Shown here: in pieces, positions 1-11,518 of the stretch
Numbering within the stretch: position 1 is the stretch's first letter
Layout of the letters: the number at the start of each line of letters is the position of its first letter
Assembly: GCA_963668495.1 (NCBI GenBank)
Contig: OY764545.1
Coordinates: 1,984,001 to 2,048,000, forward strand
Length of the DNA: 64,000 nt
Origin: Oleispirillum sp963668495
GTDB taxonomy: Bacteria > Pseudomonadota > Alphaproteobacteria > Rhodospirillales > Rhodospirillaceae
Direction of reading: 5' to 3'
The notes under the pieces: generated by a model
The model's database searches: none
What the model was told of the DNA's origin: nothing
Seen by the model: the letters and a program-made list of their open reading frames with translations, nothing else
Made by a program: the position numbers and the translations under genes

Positions 1-2
1 TG

Positions 3-233
3 CATTTGTCTTCGTATAGGTCGGAGGGGCAGGCGAAAAGAGGATGGGATAGCCTTAGAAAGCGGTTTCCCAATCAACTGGGGACGTTGGCATCCGATAT
101 TCGCAGGGTGACTGTACCGAACAAGGGAACCTTCTACCGCTTGCATGTTGGGCCAATGAATAGCCGCGTGGCAGCAGATAGGTTGTGTTCGTCCTTGCGA
201 CGGCAGCGCCAGTTCTGCACAGTCTCCGGCTAG
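3..233 (+). CDS. SPOR-domain protein, C-terminal fragment (cut by window edge)
   Basis: The reading frame is open from the left edge and ends at TAG 231-233. The visible 76 or so residues look like a SPOR domain, a peptidoglycan-binding fold: an opening LSSYRSEGQAKRGWDSL, a central FYRLHVGPM strand and a closing cysteine pair. SPOR domains bind denuded glycans at the division septum and usually sit at the C-terminus of membrane or exported proteins, sometimes after a D-alanyl-D-alanine carboxypeptidase or lytic transglycosylase domain. The N-terminal domain lies outside the window, so the full function cannot be stated. A TTG inside the frame could be called as a start, but the domain clearly begins before it, so the gene is treated as partial. 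Confidence 0.75.
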   Translation, partial: HLSSYRSEGQAKRGWDSLRKRFPNQLGTLASDIRRVTVPNKGTFYRLHVGPMNSRVAADRLCSSLRRQRQFCTVSG

Positions 234-261
234 AGACGAAGACTGTGCTCTGAGTTAACAG

Positions 262-735
262 TTATTTCGCGTTGCGCATGATCGCAGCCGCATTTGGTGA
301 CACGGTGACGAAAACCTCTGTGCCTTGCAATGTGCGCGGGGAAACTTCAATGGTCGCAACGCGCGCGCCGCGCTGGAATGTCATAACCGTACGCTGACCT
401 CGGATGACGGTCATCTCTTGCCAGCCAAATTTCGGCATTTCAGCTTTATACAGATCAAAGATCTGTGCAGTGCTATTGCTGGAGGAATAGACCAACCGCC
501 CCGTCCATTCTTCAGAAGCCCCAAGCAGCAGACTGCGATCCATGTCCATGGTTGCAGCGGGCGGAACTGGGATATCACTGAATTGTGTAAAGCTCGGGGC
601 GTGTTTCGGGCTGGCCTGTTCTGAAGAGGAATCTGACCCCGTCGGCAGCAAACCCTCCGTTGCACACCCCATCAGGGATATCCCCATCAAAATCCCGCCC
701 CCAAGTACGATGATGCGCAAAAGGTTTTGGTCCAT
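262..735 (-). CDS. Putative outer-membrane lipoprotein
   Basis: The protein has about 157 residues. Start ATG at 735 is chosen because GGAGG lies about 8 bases upstream; the longer frame to 780 has no such site. The N-terminus is a lipoprotein signal peptide: hydrophobic stretch, then a lipobox LMGC, after which mature Cys is followed by a Ser/Pro-rich linker (about residues 25-50). The rest is a small mixed alpha/beta domain ending in a VFVTVSP strand. I do not recognise a named family. It is divergent from, and just upstream of, the rrn promoter region, and not part of that operon. Confidence 0.7.
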   Translation of the reverse strand: MDQNLLRIIVLGGGILMGISLMGCATEGLLPTGSDSSSEQASPKHAPSFTQFSDIPVPPAATMDMDRSLLLGASEEWTGRLVYSSSNSTAQIFDLYKAEMPKFGWQEMTVIRGQRTVMTFQRGARVATIEVSPRTLQGTEVFVTVSPNAAAIMRNAK

Positions 736-883
736 AACTGTTGTCCTCCACAAAACCATAATCCTTATAAGCAGTTTCATACCATTGCTGGCGAATTGCA
801 GAAACAGGAAATCTATATAGAGGGGGAAAAACGGCAGATTTTGGGGAAAACTGAAAAAAGATGAGAAAGTTTGCAGAAAGTGT

Positions 884-912
884 TTGACTTGGTGTTGGTG
901 AGGGTCTAGAAA
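884..912 (+). promoter_or_regulatory. Candidate rRNA operon promoter
   Basis: TTGACT (884-889) and TAGAAA (907-912) are separated by 17 bases, upstream of the 16S gene. The 736-1205 stretch holds no convincing gene; it is the rrn upstream and leader region. The assignment rests on hexamer match and position only. Confidence 0.45.
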
Positions 913-1007
913 CTGGCCTCCCGACGCGGTGAGGTTCTCTGGACCGGGGCTGCTGAGGGTTAGGAAATTCGGGGCTTTTGTCCTTGTTGCGGTTCTCGCG
1001 ACTAAAC

Positions 1008-1020
1008 GTTCTTTGACATT
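1008..1020 (+). promoter_or_regulatory. boxA-like antitermination element in rrn leader
   Basis: GTTCTTTGACATT resembles the boxA element used by the NusB/NusE antitermination complex in rRNA leaders. A near-copy occurs again in the 16S-23S spacer at 3070, as expected for rrn operons. Confidence 0.5.
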
Positions 1021-1205
1021 GTGGATCGGAAGAAGAAGGGATACGCGAGCGGCGATATGTTTTGTCGGGTAGTATGACGAAACGAAGCTGTTTTGTGTAT
1101 CTCAGACAGTTTTGTGACGGCTTGGCCTTTATGGTCAAGACTTCGCAATGACTTTGAGAATGCGCAGGATTTAGCTTTGGGATTTTTCGATCGAGTATCG
1201 GGAAA

Positions 1206-2696
<1,491 letters not shown>

Positions 2697-2821
2697 AAGG
2701 AAGTTCCGGCCATTGATTTGGACTGGAATATAGAAGACTGTCATGTGATTTGGTGAGATGTATCGCCGTTCACGTATCCCTTTTTCCAAAACTCCAAGAC
2801 GCGGTTAATGGCGTGTCGACT

Positions 2822-2898
<77 letters not shown>

Positions 2899-2921
2899 AG
2901 CTTTTGTAGTGAAGAATTATC

Positions 2922-2997
2922 GGGGGCGTAGCTCAGTTGGGAGAGCGGTAGCTTTGCAAGCTTCAGGTCGTCGGTTCGATCCCGTCCGCCTCCACCA
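2922..2997 (+). tRNA. tRNA-Ala (TGC)
   Basis: A 76-base cloverleaf 23 bases after tRNA-Ile, with acceptor GGGGGCG paired to CGCCTCC (one G-U), anticodon TGC in TTTGCAA, T-loop GTTCGATCC and encoded CCA. Confidence 0.96.
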
Positions 2998-3069
2998 TTC
3001 TTTACATGCTGTGTTTTGTTTGAGTTTTGATCCGAGATCCCTGTTCAAGGGTATGGCCATATGGCCAGG

Positions 3070-3082
3070 CTGTTTGACATTG
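3070..3082 (+). promoter_or_regulatory. boxA-like element in 16S-23S spacer
   Basis: CTGTTTGACATTG repeats the leader boxA-like sequence (1008-1020). A spacer copy is normal in rrn operons. Apart from this, the 2998-3296 spacer shows no gene; it is AT-rich processing-stem sequence. Confidence 0.45.
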
Positions 3083-3296
3083 TGAAGAGAATATCATGCA
3101 TTACATTGCAAACTCATTGTTTAGGCAATGAGCCTGTAATGTGCATAATTTGTATGAGAGTCTAACATCTGATCTACTTGTGTATCTTAGGATACATGAG
3201 AATGAGTAGAGTATGCATATTGGAAGTGAATTAGTAGGCACTTTTGATATGCGCAGACAAACTCTTCTTGGGTTGAGTTTGTTTCTGCAAGGAAGA

Positions 3297-6037
<2,741 letters not shown>

Positions 6038-6090
6038 CTTGCAGAAACAAGCTCAACTTAAAATCAGATACTCTCACAAATTATGAAAAC

Positions 6091-6232
6091 GCGGGCTTTG
6101 ATGGCTTGGTGGTTATGGCAAGAGTGCACCACCCGATCCCATCTCGAACTCGACCGTGAAACCTCTTTGCGCTGATGGTACTGCATCTTAAGGTGTGGGA
6201 GAGTAAGTCGCTGCCAGGCCTTCAAAGCCCGC
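6091..6232 (+). other. Processing stem flanking 5S rRNA
   Basis: GCGGGCTTTGA (6091-6101) and TCAAAGCCCGC (6222-6232) are perfect 11-base reverse complements lying just outside the mature 5S ends. They would extend helix I in the precursor and are a likely RNase processing stem. Confidence 0.7.
6102..6221 (+). rRNA. rrf: 5S ribosomal RNA
   Basis: About 120 bases with conserved CCCGATCCCATCTCGAACTC and GAGAGTAAGTCGCTGCCAGG. Helix I pairs GGCTTGG near 6103 with CCAGGCC near 6214. Confidence 0.93.
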
Positions 6233-6263
6233 TACATGATATTCCAGCACATCAAACATAAAT

Positions 6264-6297
6264 ACAAACGCCAAAGCCTACGCTAAGGCGTTTTGTT
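6264..6297 (+). terminator. Hairpin between 5S and tRNA-fMet
   Basis: ACAAACGCC pairs imperfectly with GGCGTTTTGT around a 15-base loop, and the right arm is T-rich. It may be a weak terminator or a processing hairpin. tRNA-fMet follows only 38 bases later and normally belongs to the operon. Confidence 0.4.
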
Positions 6298-6334
6298 TAT
6301 GATACAAACACTCCCTTGAACACATAACTATAAC

Positions 6335-6413
<79 letters not shown>

Positions 6414-6419
6414 ATTTAA

Positions 6420-6449
6420 GCCGCTATTCCAATAGGATAGCGGCTTTTT
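6420..6449 (+). terminator. Rho-independent terminator just after tRNA-fMet
   Basis: GCCGCTAT (6420-6427) and ATAGCGGC (6437-6444) form a perfect 8-bp stem followed by TTTTT. It is carried by element 1 and would replace the displaced rrn terminator. A related hairpin with the same CCAATAGGAT loop text occurs near 32400. Confidence 0.75.
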
Positions 6450-6481
6450 GCTGCCCGAAATCTGGCGCTCCCATAAACGCC

Positions 6482-6500
6482 GTGGAAGCAAGGTGGAAGC
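6482..6500 (+). promoter_or_regulatory. Candidate integrase arm-type sites, left end
   Basis: GTGGAAGC occurs twice (6482-6489, 6493-6500) just inside the left end. The same octamer, plus ATGGAAGC and an inverted GCTTCCAT, lies inside the right end at 14314-14348. Paired subterminal repeats are what tyrosine integrases bind with their N-terminal arm domains. The 6450-6605 stretch otherwise shows no gene I can support. Confidence 0.4.
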
Positions 6501-6605
6501 GCTTCGCGCCGTAATATATGTGGTTTTATGGTGTATAATTTATTTGAGGCTACTCGATGCGCCGCTACAATCTCTCTTTCCACAATTTATTGAGGGGGAG
6601 TGTGT

Positions 6606-6872
6606 ATGGCTGTCTACCCAGTATCGTTAAAGTACAAAGATATCATGCGCAAACGCCCCAGTGTTGCCCAGATTGAGCAGCATTGGTGTGAGCGCATTGA
6701 GGCTTGGATTAATGAGCAGGGGCTAAAACAAACGACGCGTGGTCAAATTATCACCTATGGTCAAATTGCTAACGCGTTATCTATAAGCAGGGATGATGTT
6801 GAGCGGATATGCTTCCAGCTGGATGCTGGAGGGAACGGCTTCACGTTAGTTAGGCAAGATATTCAGGAATAG
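6606..6872 (+). CDS. Small hypothetical protein, possible DNA-binding
   Basis: The protein has 88 residues. ATG 6606 is chosen over the GTG at 6600 because a GAGGGGGA Shine-Dalgarno lies about 6-8 bases upstream of it. The middle of the protein (IITYGQIANALSISRDDVERIC) reads as a helix-turn-helix: a TYGQIA helix, a turn, then SRDDVERI as a possible recognition helix. It is the first gene inside element 1, where regulators are common. I do not recognise a named family, so the DNA-binding role is inference. Confidence 0.5.
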   Translation: MAVYPVSLKYKDIMRKRPSVAQIEQHWCERIEAWINEQGLKQTTRGQIITYGQIANALSISRDDVERICFQLDAGGNGFTLVRQDIQE

Positions 6873-6924
6873 GAAGCAATTCTCTTATAGGGCGAGATAT
6901 TCCTCTGTACAGTGTTGGGGTTGG

Positions 6925-7653
6925 ATGAGTGAAGAACTTGATTTAGAAAGCCTTCTTTGGGATGGGGATGTCAGTGATGATACAGGCCCGGGGTATGTGG
7001 AAAGCAAGGATGTTTATCCTGATGAGTTTATAGCTCGATTAGCTAAGGATTTTGAGTTTGACGCTTTTGGCACCCACAACCTAACCCGACTTTATGAAAT
7101 CCCTTATCGCTACAAGTTGATGAATGATCTCGTTGCTGGGGATCGAGAACGTGAAAAGTCGCACCTCCGGCATGTGCGTATGCTTAAGGCACTGAATACC
7201 TTCCGTGATGTTCTGGAGGCCGAAGGTGGTCATGATTTTAATATGGAGGTTGCAAGGGGTGCTGTCCTCTCAGGAGACTTAGATCCGCAACTCGATCCCG
7301 CTGATTATCCTGATAAGAATTTAAGTGCGCGTGGCTGCTATTGGTTTGAGTTTGATCGGTATCTGACATTCTTTGAACGTGGTCTAGCGGATAGCATTGA
7401 ACGCCTGAAGTCAAAGGCCGGAAGATATAAGAATGAAGGGCTATCCCTCGCTATATCGAATATTGCGAACTTCTGGGAATATGATCTGGGCCGTAAATTT
7501 ACGTTTGATGCCTATGAGGGGCAGGGCATTACCGATGCGTATGACTTCACCAAGGCACTTTTAGAGCCTGTCGATGATATTCCAGATGAGCAGATAAAGA
7601 CCGCAATGCGGCGAGAAATCAAGGAGCGCAGGGCGTTCAAGGAAAATCACTAA
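6925..7653 (+). CDS. Hypothetical protein of element 1
   Basis: The protein has 242 residues and is acidic at the N-terminus (EELDLESLLWDGDVSDD). It then looks largely helical, with conserved-looking aromatic clusters (GCYWFEFDRYLTFFERG, FWEYDLGRKFTFDAYEG) and a charged C-terminus (MRREIKERRAF). No signal peptide or membrane segment is visible. I do not recognise the family. It lies between the small first gene and the AlpA-like regulator, all on the same strand. Confidence 0.55.
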   Translation: MSEELDLESLLWDGDVSDDTGPGYVESKDVYPDEFIARLAKDFEFDAFGTHNLTRLYEIPYRYKLMNDLVAGDREREKSHLRHVRMLKALNTFRDVLEAEGGHDFNMEVARGAVLSGDLDPQLDPADYPDKNLSARGCYWFEFDRYLTFFERGLADSIERLKSKAGRYKNEGLSLAISNIANFWEYDLGRKFTFDAYEGQGITDAYDFTKALLEPVDDIPDEQIKTAMRREIKERRAFKENH

Positions 7654-7735
7654 CAACAATTGACCGCATTTTTGACGCTTAATTGTTGCCAGTGCAATGA
7701 ACTGACAAGCCAGCAAATGTGTTTAAGTTAGTGAA

Positions 7736-7757
7736 CCATCGTAAACAACCACGATGG
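7736..7757 (+). promoter_or_regulatory. Inverted repeat upstream of the AlpA-like gene
   Basis: CCATCGT (7736-7742) and ACGATGG (7751-7757) form a perfect 7-bp inverted repeat 10 bases before the next start codon. It could be an operator for the regulator it precedes or a small RNA hairpin. Confidence 0.4.
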
Positions 7758-7767
7758 ATGATTAACA

Positions 7768-8022
7768 ATGACATTAGATGAACAGTACAAAGACACCCTG
7801 CAACGTGATCCGGATTTTCTGGATCGCAATCTGACAGAAAAAGAAGCCGCTGCATTTATCGGCTATACCCCTCGCGCCTTGCAAAGCTGGCGCTTGAAGG
7901 GTGGCGGTCCGAAGTTTGTAAAAGTTTCTGCCCGCTCTATCCGCTATCGTCGCCGTGAACTGCTGAAATGGGCGAATGAGCGGTTGGTGGCCTCGACCTC
8001 CCAACACATTGGGGAGATCTGA
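7768..8022 (+). CDS. AlpA/excisionase-like helix-turn-helix protein
   Basis: The protein has 84 residues. Residues 21-70 match the MerR-like excisionase fold (helix_turn_helix_17): an LTEKEAAAFIGYTPRALQSWR helix pair, a GGGPKFVKVSARSIRYRRREL wing, then a terminal helix ELLKWANERL. In P4-like elements such proteins activate the integrase gene or act as excision factors. It lies directly before the primase genes; the next ATG (8024) comes one base after its TGA. Its exact partner gene is not shown by the sequence. Confidence 0.75.
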   Translation: MTLDEQYKDTLQRDPDFLDRNLTEKEAAAFIGYTPRALQSWRLKGGGPKFVKVSARSIRYRRRELLKWANERLVASTSQHIGEI

Positions 8023-8023
8023 G

Positions 8024-8506
8024 ATGTCCGGATATTCCAGAAACGACCATCGAGATGCCCGAAACTTCCGGACCGGACATTCCGAAACCTTCGGGCGGTC
8101 CTTTCGAACTGTCCGGGTTATCCGAACCGAAACTTCCGGACGGTTCGGGCGCGGCTATGCTGAAAATTCCGGAACTTCCGGAAGTTCCGGACCGACATTC
8201 CCGAAACTTTCGGAGTATCCGGAAATCAATCGGGTGGCCTTGTCGGTTCTTCCGGAACTTCTGAGCCGTTGGCTTCCGGGTGGTCGAATGCAGGGGCATG
8301 AATATGTGGTGCGCAATCCACTTCGTGCGGACAGTCACCCCGGTTCTTTCTGCATCAATCTACGGTCCGGTAAATGGGCAGACTTTGCCACGGGGGAGTG
8401 TGGCGGGGATCCCATTAGCCTTGTGGCGTATCTGCAACGCTGCAAGCAGTCGCAAGCGGCAAAAGACCTCGCTGAATATCTGGGGGTGACTTATGGGGAG
8501 TGTTAA
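8024..8506 (+). CDS. Primase-like N-terminal domain protein with SG-rich linker
   Basis: The protein has 160 residues from ATG 8024; the frame is open from 7976 but that start lies inside the previous gene. Residues 1-75 are low complexity, rich in Ser, Gly, Arg and Thr, and encoded by DNA full of TCCGGA palindromes. Residues 85-160 look like the N-terminal domain of phage/plasmid primases (RNPLRADSHPGSFCINL, GKWADFATGECGGDPISLV) in a version lacking the classical zinc-ribbon cysteine set. The stop overlaps the downstream primase-helicase by 14 bases, so the two products probably act together as a split primase. Confidence 0.65.
   Translation: MSGYSRNDHRDARNFRTGHSETFGRSFRTVRVIRTETSGRFGRGYAENSGTSGSSGPTFPKLSEYPEINRVALSVLPELLSRWLPGGRMQGHEYVVRNPLRADSHPGSFCINLRSGKWADFATGECGGDPISLVAYLQRCKQSQAAKDLAEYLGVTYGEC
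8027..8256. repeat. Cluster of eight TCCGGA palindromes
   Basis: TCCGGA occurs eight times in 230 bases, among further TTCCGAA and TTCGGG variants. A given six-base site is expected about once in 4 kb. The array lies inside the start of the primase gene and leaves several frames open, which explains the overlapping ORFs here. Confidence 0.8.
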
Positions 8507-10649
8507 GGCGCTTGATGTGGTCCTTCCTATCTCTCATCCGCAGCTTGGCTGTCCTGATGCACGTTATGTATATCGGGACTCCTACGGGAAGCCTCTGGTG
8601 GCTGTGTTCCGGTATGAAGCCGGGGCAAAAGCGCCAAATGGTGCCAAAAGCCAGAAGAAAGAGTTCCGGCCTTATGATGTCGTGCGCGGAGAATGGAAAG
8701 CGCCGGAAGTACGTCCGCTGTATCGGTTGGATGCTTTGGCTTGTACGCCGGGACCCGTAGTGCTGGTTGAAGGCGAGAAATGCTCTGATGTTCTGAATGA
8801 TCTGGGGGTATTGGCGACCACGGCTTTCGGTGGGTGCAATGGTGTGGCGAAAACCGACCTTAGCCCATTAAAAGGCCGTGATGTGGTGATCTGGCCTGAT
8901 GCGGATGAGGCCGGAGAGAAATATCTCCATGCTTTGGGCGTGAACTTGCAGGCAGTTGGCGTGAGCAGTCTGCTCCATATTCCCCATGAAGCCATGCATG
9001 ATGCCCTGATAGGCATGACCGGAGATCCGTTTACAGAATTACCGAAGGGGTGGGATGCGGCGGATGCGGTGCAAGCAGGGGCAAATAAGACAGATATCAC
9101 CACATTGCTTAAAGAGGCGGTTCCTTATGTCTCCAAGCCACCACAGAACATGACTCCCGGAAAACCGCTGGATCTGTTTGCTGCGCCGCCTCCATACATT
9201 GCACATGAATGGCAAAAGCCGGATCTATCCGTATTGAATCCGCGCACCAAGCCGCCGGAATTGCCTTTGTGTTTGTTCGGCCCGTTCTGGTCCAAATGGA
9301 TTGCGGGCAAGGCTGAGGGATGTGGTGCGCCTGTGGATTATGTGGCGGCAAGTGTGCTGGCTGCATCTTCTGTCCTGATTGGTAACAGCTACAGAATTAT
9401 GCCGTGGCAGGGATGGAGCGAACCCGCGTTTCTGTGGCTGGCTTTGGTGGGCAATCCATCCAGTGGCAAAAGTCCGGCAATGGATCCGGTCGTCTCTCTG
9501 TTACGCAAGATCGAGAGTGAAAAACGCGCTGAAACCGATGAACAAGCCGGACAGTACGAGTCGGATGTATTGGCGGCAAACCATGTGCGTAGGCAATGGG
9601 AAAAGGATGTGGAAAACGCGGTCAAAGAAGGCTATCCCGCGCCGAAAATGCCGGACGGAGCGCGGGAGCCGGATAAGCCGCAAGCTCCCCGCTTGATGGT
9701 GGCGGATACAACGCCGGAGGCTTTGGCGCGGCTGTTGGTCAATCAGCCCAAGGGTTTGTTGGTGCAGCGTGACGAGTTGGCGGCATGGATCGGCAACTTC
9801 AATCGCTATGCAGGCGGGCAGGGCGGAGATCGGGCGTTCTGGCTGGAAGCTTTCGGCGCAAGGTCATTCACTATTGATCGGGCGCGTAATGGCGGCGAGA
9901 GCGTGACCATCCCCTATATGGGCGCGTCTATCATTGGCGGCATTCAGCCGGATCGTTTGTGTAGTCTGTTGATGAGTGGCGATGATGACGGATTAACCGC
10001 ACGGTTCTTGTATGTCTGGCCTGTTGCGTTGCCGCCAATGCGCCCGAAGGCGGTGATGGGTGATGCAGAAGCCTATGAAGCGTTCAAGTGGCTGGATGGC
10101 CTGTCTTTGCAGCAACAGGTGGAAGGCGGATTAAAGCCGGGTGTTGTGATGCTGAGTAATGCAGCGGCAGATGTCTTTCAGGATTGGCGAGTGCAGCATG
10201 TGAAGGATGAGCCGGAAGGCGCGTTATCCAGTTGGTGGGGCAAAATGCCGGGCATGGTGTTGCGCTTGGCGCTTGTGCTGGAAATGCTGCATGCGGCGCG
10301 ATTTAGCCGGGTTATTCCGCATGAAATGTCTAAGGTTATAGTTGAGGGCGCAATTGAGCTTGTGGATGCGTACTTTAAGCCCATGGCACGGCGCTGTTAT
10401 GGCGATGCCAGCTTGCCTCAGGCGGAAAAGGGTGCGGCAACACTGGCAAAATGGATCAAAGCCAACAGGCCGGGGCGGGTCAACGTGCGGGAGATGTATC
10501 GGACCGTCAAACTTGCCGGATTAGATCGACCGGAGAAAGTGCGTGATGCACTGTATGTGCTGGAAGAAGCCGATTGGGTCAGGCCACTCAACCAAGCCAC
10601 AGGAGGCCGCAAGAAAGGGGATTGGGAGGTCAATCCGGCCCTGTTATGA
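8493..10649 (+). CDS. Toprim primase / DUF3987 helicase-like replication protein
   Basis: The protein has 718 residues. The N-terminal part holds a Toprim-like domain: VVLVEGEKCSDVL (about 90-102, catalytic Glu) and VVIWPDADEAG (about 130-140, metal-binding Asp pair). The C-terminal half is DUF3987-like, a P-loop module with Walker A GNPSSGKSPA (about 322-331) and a later LVQRDELAAWI segment typical of that family. Such proteins prime and unwind DNA for autonomously replicating islands, plasmids and satellites. It overlaps the preceding primase-domain gene and ends before a strong terminator. Confidence 0.8.
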   Translation: MGSVKALDVVLPISHPQLGCPDARYVYRDSYGKPLVAVFRYEAGAKAPNGAKSQKKEFRPYDVVRGEWKAPEVRPLYRLDALACTPGPVVLVEGEKCSDVLNDLGVLATTAFGGCNGVAKTDLSPLKGRDVVIWPDADEAGEKYLHALGVNLQAVGVSSLLHIPHEAMHDALIGMTGDPFTELPKGWDAADAVQAGANKTDITTLLKEAVPYVSKPPQNMTPGKPLDLFAAPPPYIAHEWQKPDLSVLNPRTKPPELPLCLFGPFWSKWIAGKAEGCGAPVDYVAASVLAASSVLIGNSYRIMPWQGWSEPAFLWLALVGNPSSGKSPAMDPVVSLLRKIESEKRAETDEQAGQYESDVLAANHVRRQWEKDVENAVKEGYPAPKMPDGAREPDKPQAPRLMVADTTPEALARLLVNQPKGLLVQRDELAAWIGNFNRYAGGQGGDRAFWLEAFGARSFTIDRARNGGESVTIPYMGASIIGGIQPDRLCSLLMSGDDDGLTARFLYVWPVALPPMRPKAVMGDAEAYEAFKWLDGLSLQQQVEGGLKPGVVMLSNAAADVFQDWRVQHVKDEPEGALSSWWGKMPGMVLRLALVLEMLHAARFSRVIPHEMSKVIVEGAIELVDAYFKPMARRCYGDASLPQAEKGAATLAKWIKANRPGRVNVREMYRTVKLAGLDRPEKVRDALYVLEEADWVRPLNQATGGRKKGDWEVNPALL

Positions 10650-10675
10650 CCGCCATACCCGTTGCCAAAACTGAC

Positions 10676-10719
10676 AAAAGGTGCCAGAAGTCCTCAAATT
10701 AAGACTTTTGGCACCTTTT
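10676..10719 (+). terminator. Strong terminator hairpin after the primase gene
   Basis: AAAAGGTGCCAGAAGTC (10676-10692) pairs with GACTTTTGGCACCTTTT (10703-10719), 16 of 17 positions, around a 10-base loop and with T-rich 3' flank. The long A/T ends make it potentially bidirectional. It separates replication genes from the cargo pair. Confidence 0.8.
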
Positions 10720-10807
10720 GGCGCTTTTGCGATCTATGCGAGTGTGATCTAGAAAATCTTATGTTATAGGTTAATAGGGTTTGCTATTAGTTGCATAGGG
10801 CGCTGAA

Positions 10808-11515
10808 ATGGATGTTTCTAAGGTTTATGTTAATCTGCAAAAGCGTAGTTGTGATTTCTTTAGTCAACTATTTGATGATGCGGCCACATGGGAGCGTTTT
10901 CTATCATCACATAATGCAATTGAGGAAATCGAACTACTCAAAGATGTAGTAGAAGAACGGCCCGAAAGCACTTTATTGCGGATGGGGATTTCTGAGTACC
11001 AGTATGCTTTGTTGGCTATTTCGAGCGGCATGTACCGGCATGCTTACATAAGTTTGCGTTTGTTTTTTGAGCAATCACTGGCGGCTGTATATTTTTCGGC
11101 ACATGAAATTGAGTACCATAAATGGGTGGCGAACGCCCAAGATATTACGTGGGCTGCACTTGTCGACGCAAATAAAGGTGTTTTTGCAAAATCATTTCTC
11201 TCAGCGTTTTTCCCTGGGATGGAAAATTATGCTAATCAGTATCGGAAGTTATCAGAGACTGTATACAGGGAGTGTTCAGAGTTCGTTCATGGCAACTACC
11301 ATACACATTTGGAACCTAGTGTAGCGTTAGAATATAATACTGATCTGGTTGTTAATTGGATTGACAGGGCTGAAACAGTTCGGTTGTGCTTGATGTTTGC
11401 ATTTACAGGGCGATACCTCCCTCACTTGTCAAAGGGAGGGAGTGAAAAAATTGAGCACATTGTGCTTGATTATTTTGGGCATATTGGGTGTGTGCAGGAA
11501 TTATACGGGAAATAA
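10808..11515 (+). CDS. HEPN-like protein with RX6H motif, partner of the next ATPase
   Basis: The protein has 235 residues, predominantly helical, with no signal peptide. It carries R154-ECSEFV-H161 in the context YRECSEFVHGNYH. That matches the RX4-6H motif of HEPN-fold ribonucleases at its upper spacing limit, and the SEFVHGN wording is typical of such domains. It is followed three bases later by a P-loop ATPase gene, so the two are probably co-translated. HEPN nucleases paired with NTPase sensors are a recurrent abortive-infection design. A defence role is inference; no named system was recognised. An AGGG ribosome site precedes the ATG. Confidence 0.6.
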   Translation: MDVSKVYVNLQKRSCDFFSQLFDDAATWERFLSSHNAIEEIELLKDVVEERPESTLLRMGISEYQYALLAISSGMYRHAYISLRLFFEQSLAAVYFSAHEIEYHKWVANAQDITWAALVDANKGVFAKSFLSAFFPGMENYANQYRKLSETVYRECSEFVHGNYHTHLEPSVALEYNTDLVVNWIDRAETVRLCLMFAFTGRYLPHLSKGGSEKIEHIVLDYFGHIGCVQELYGK

Positions 11516-11518
11516 ATT

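Noticed and set aside
6448..6630. 60-residue ORF just inside element 1
   Set aside because: It overlaps the better-supported ATG 6606 gene and the candidate arm sites, and has no ribosome site.
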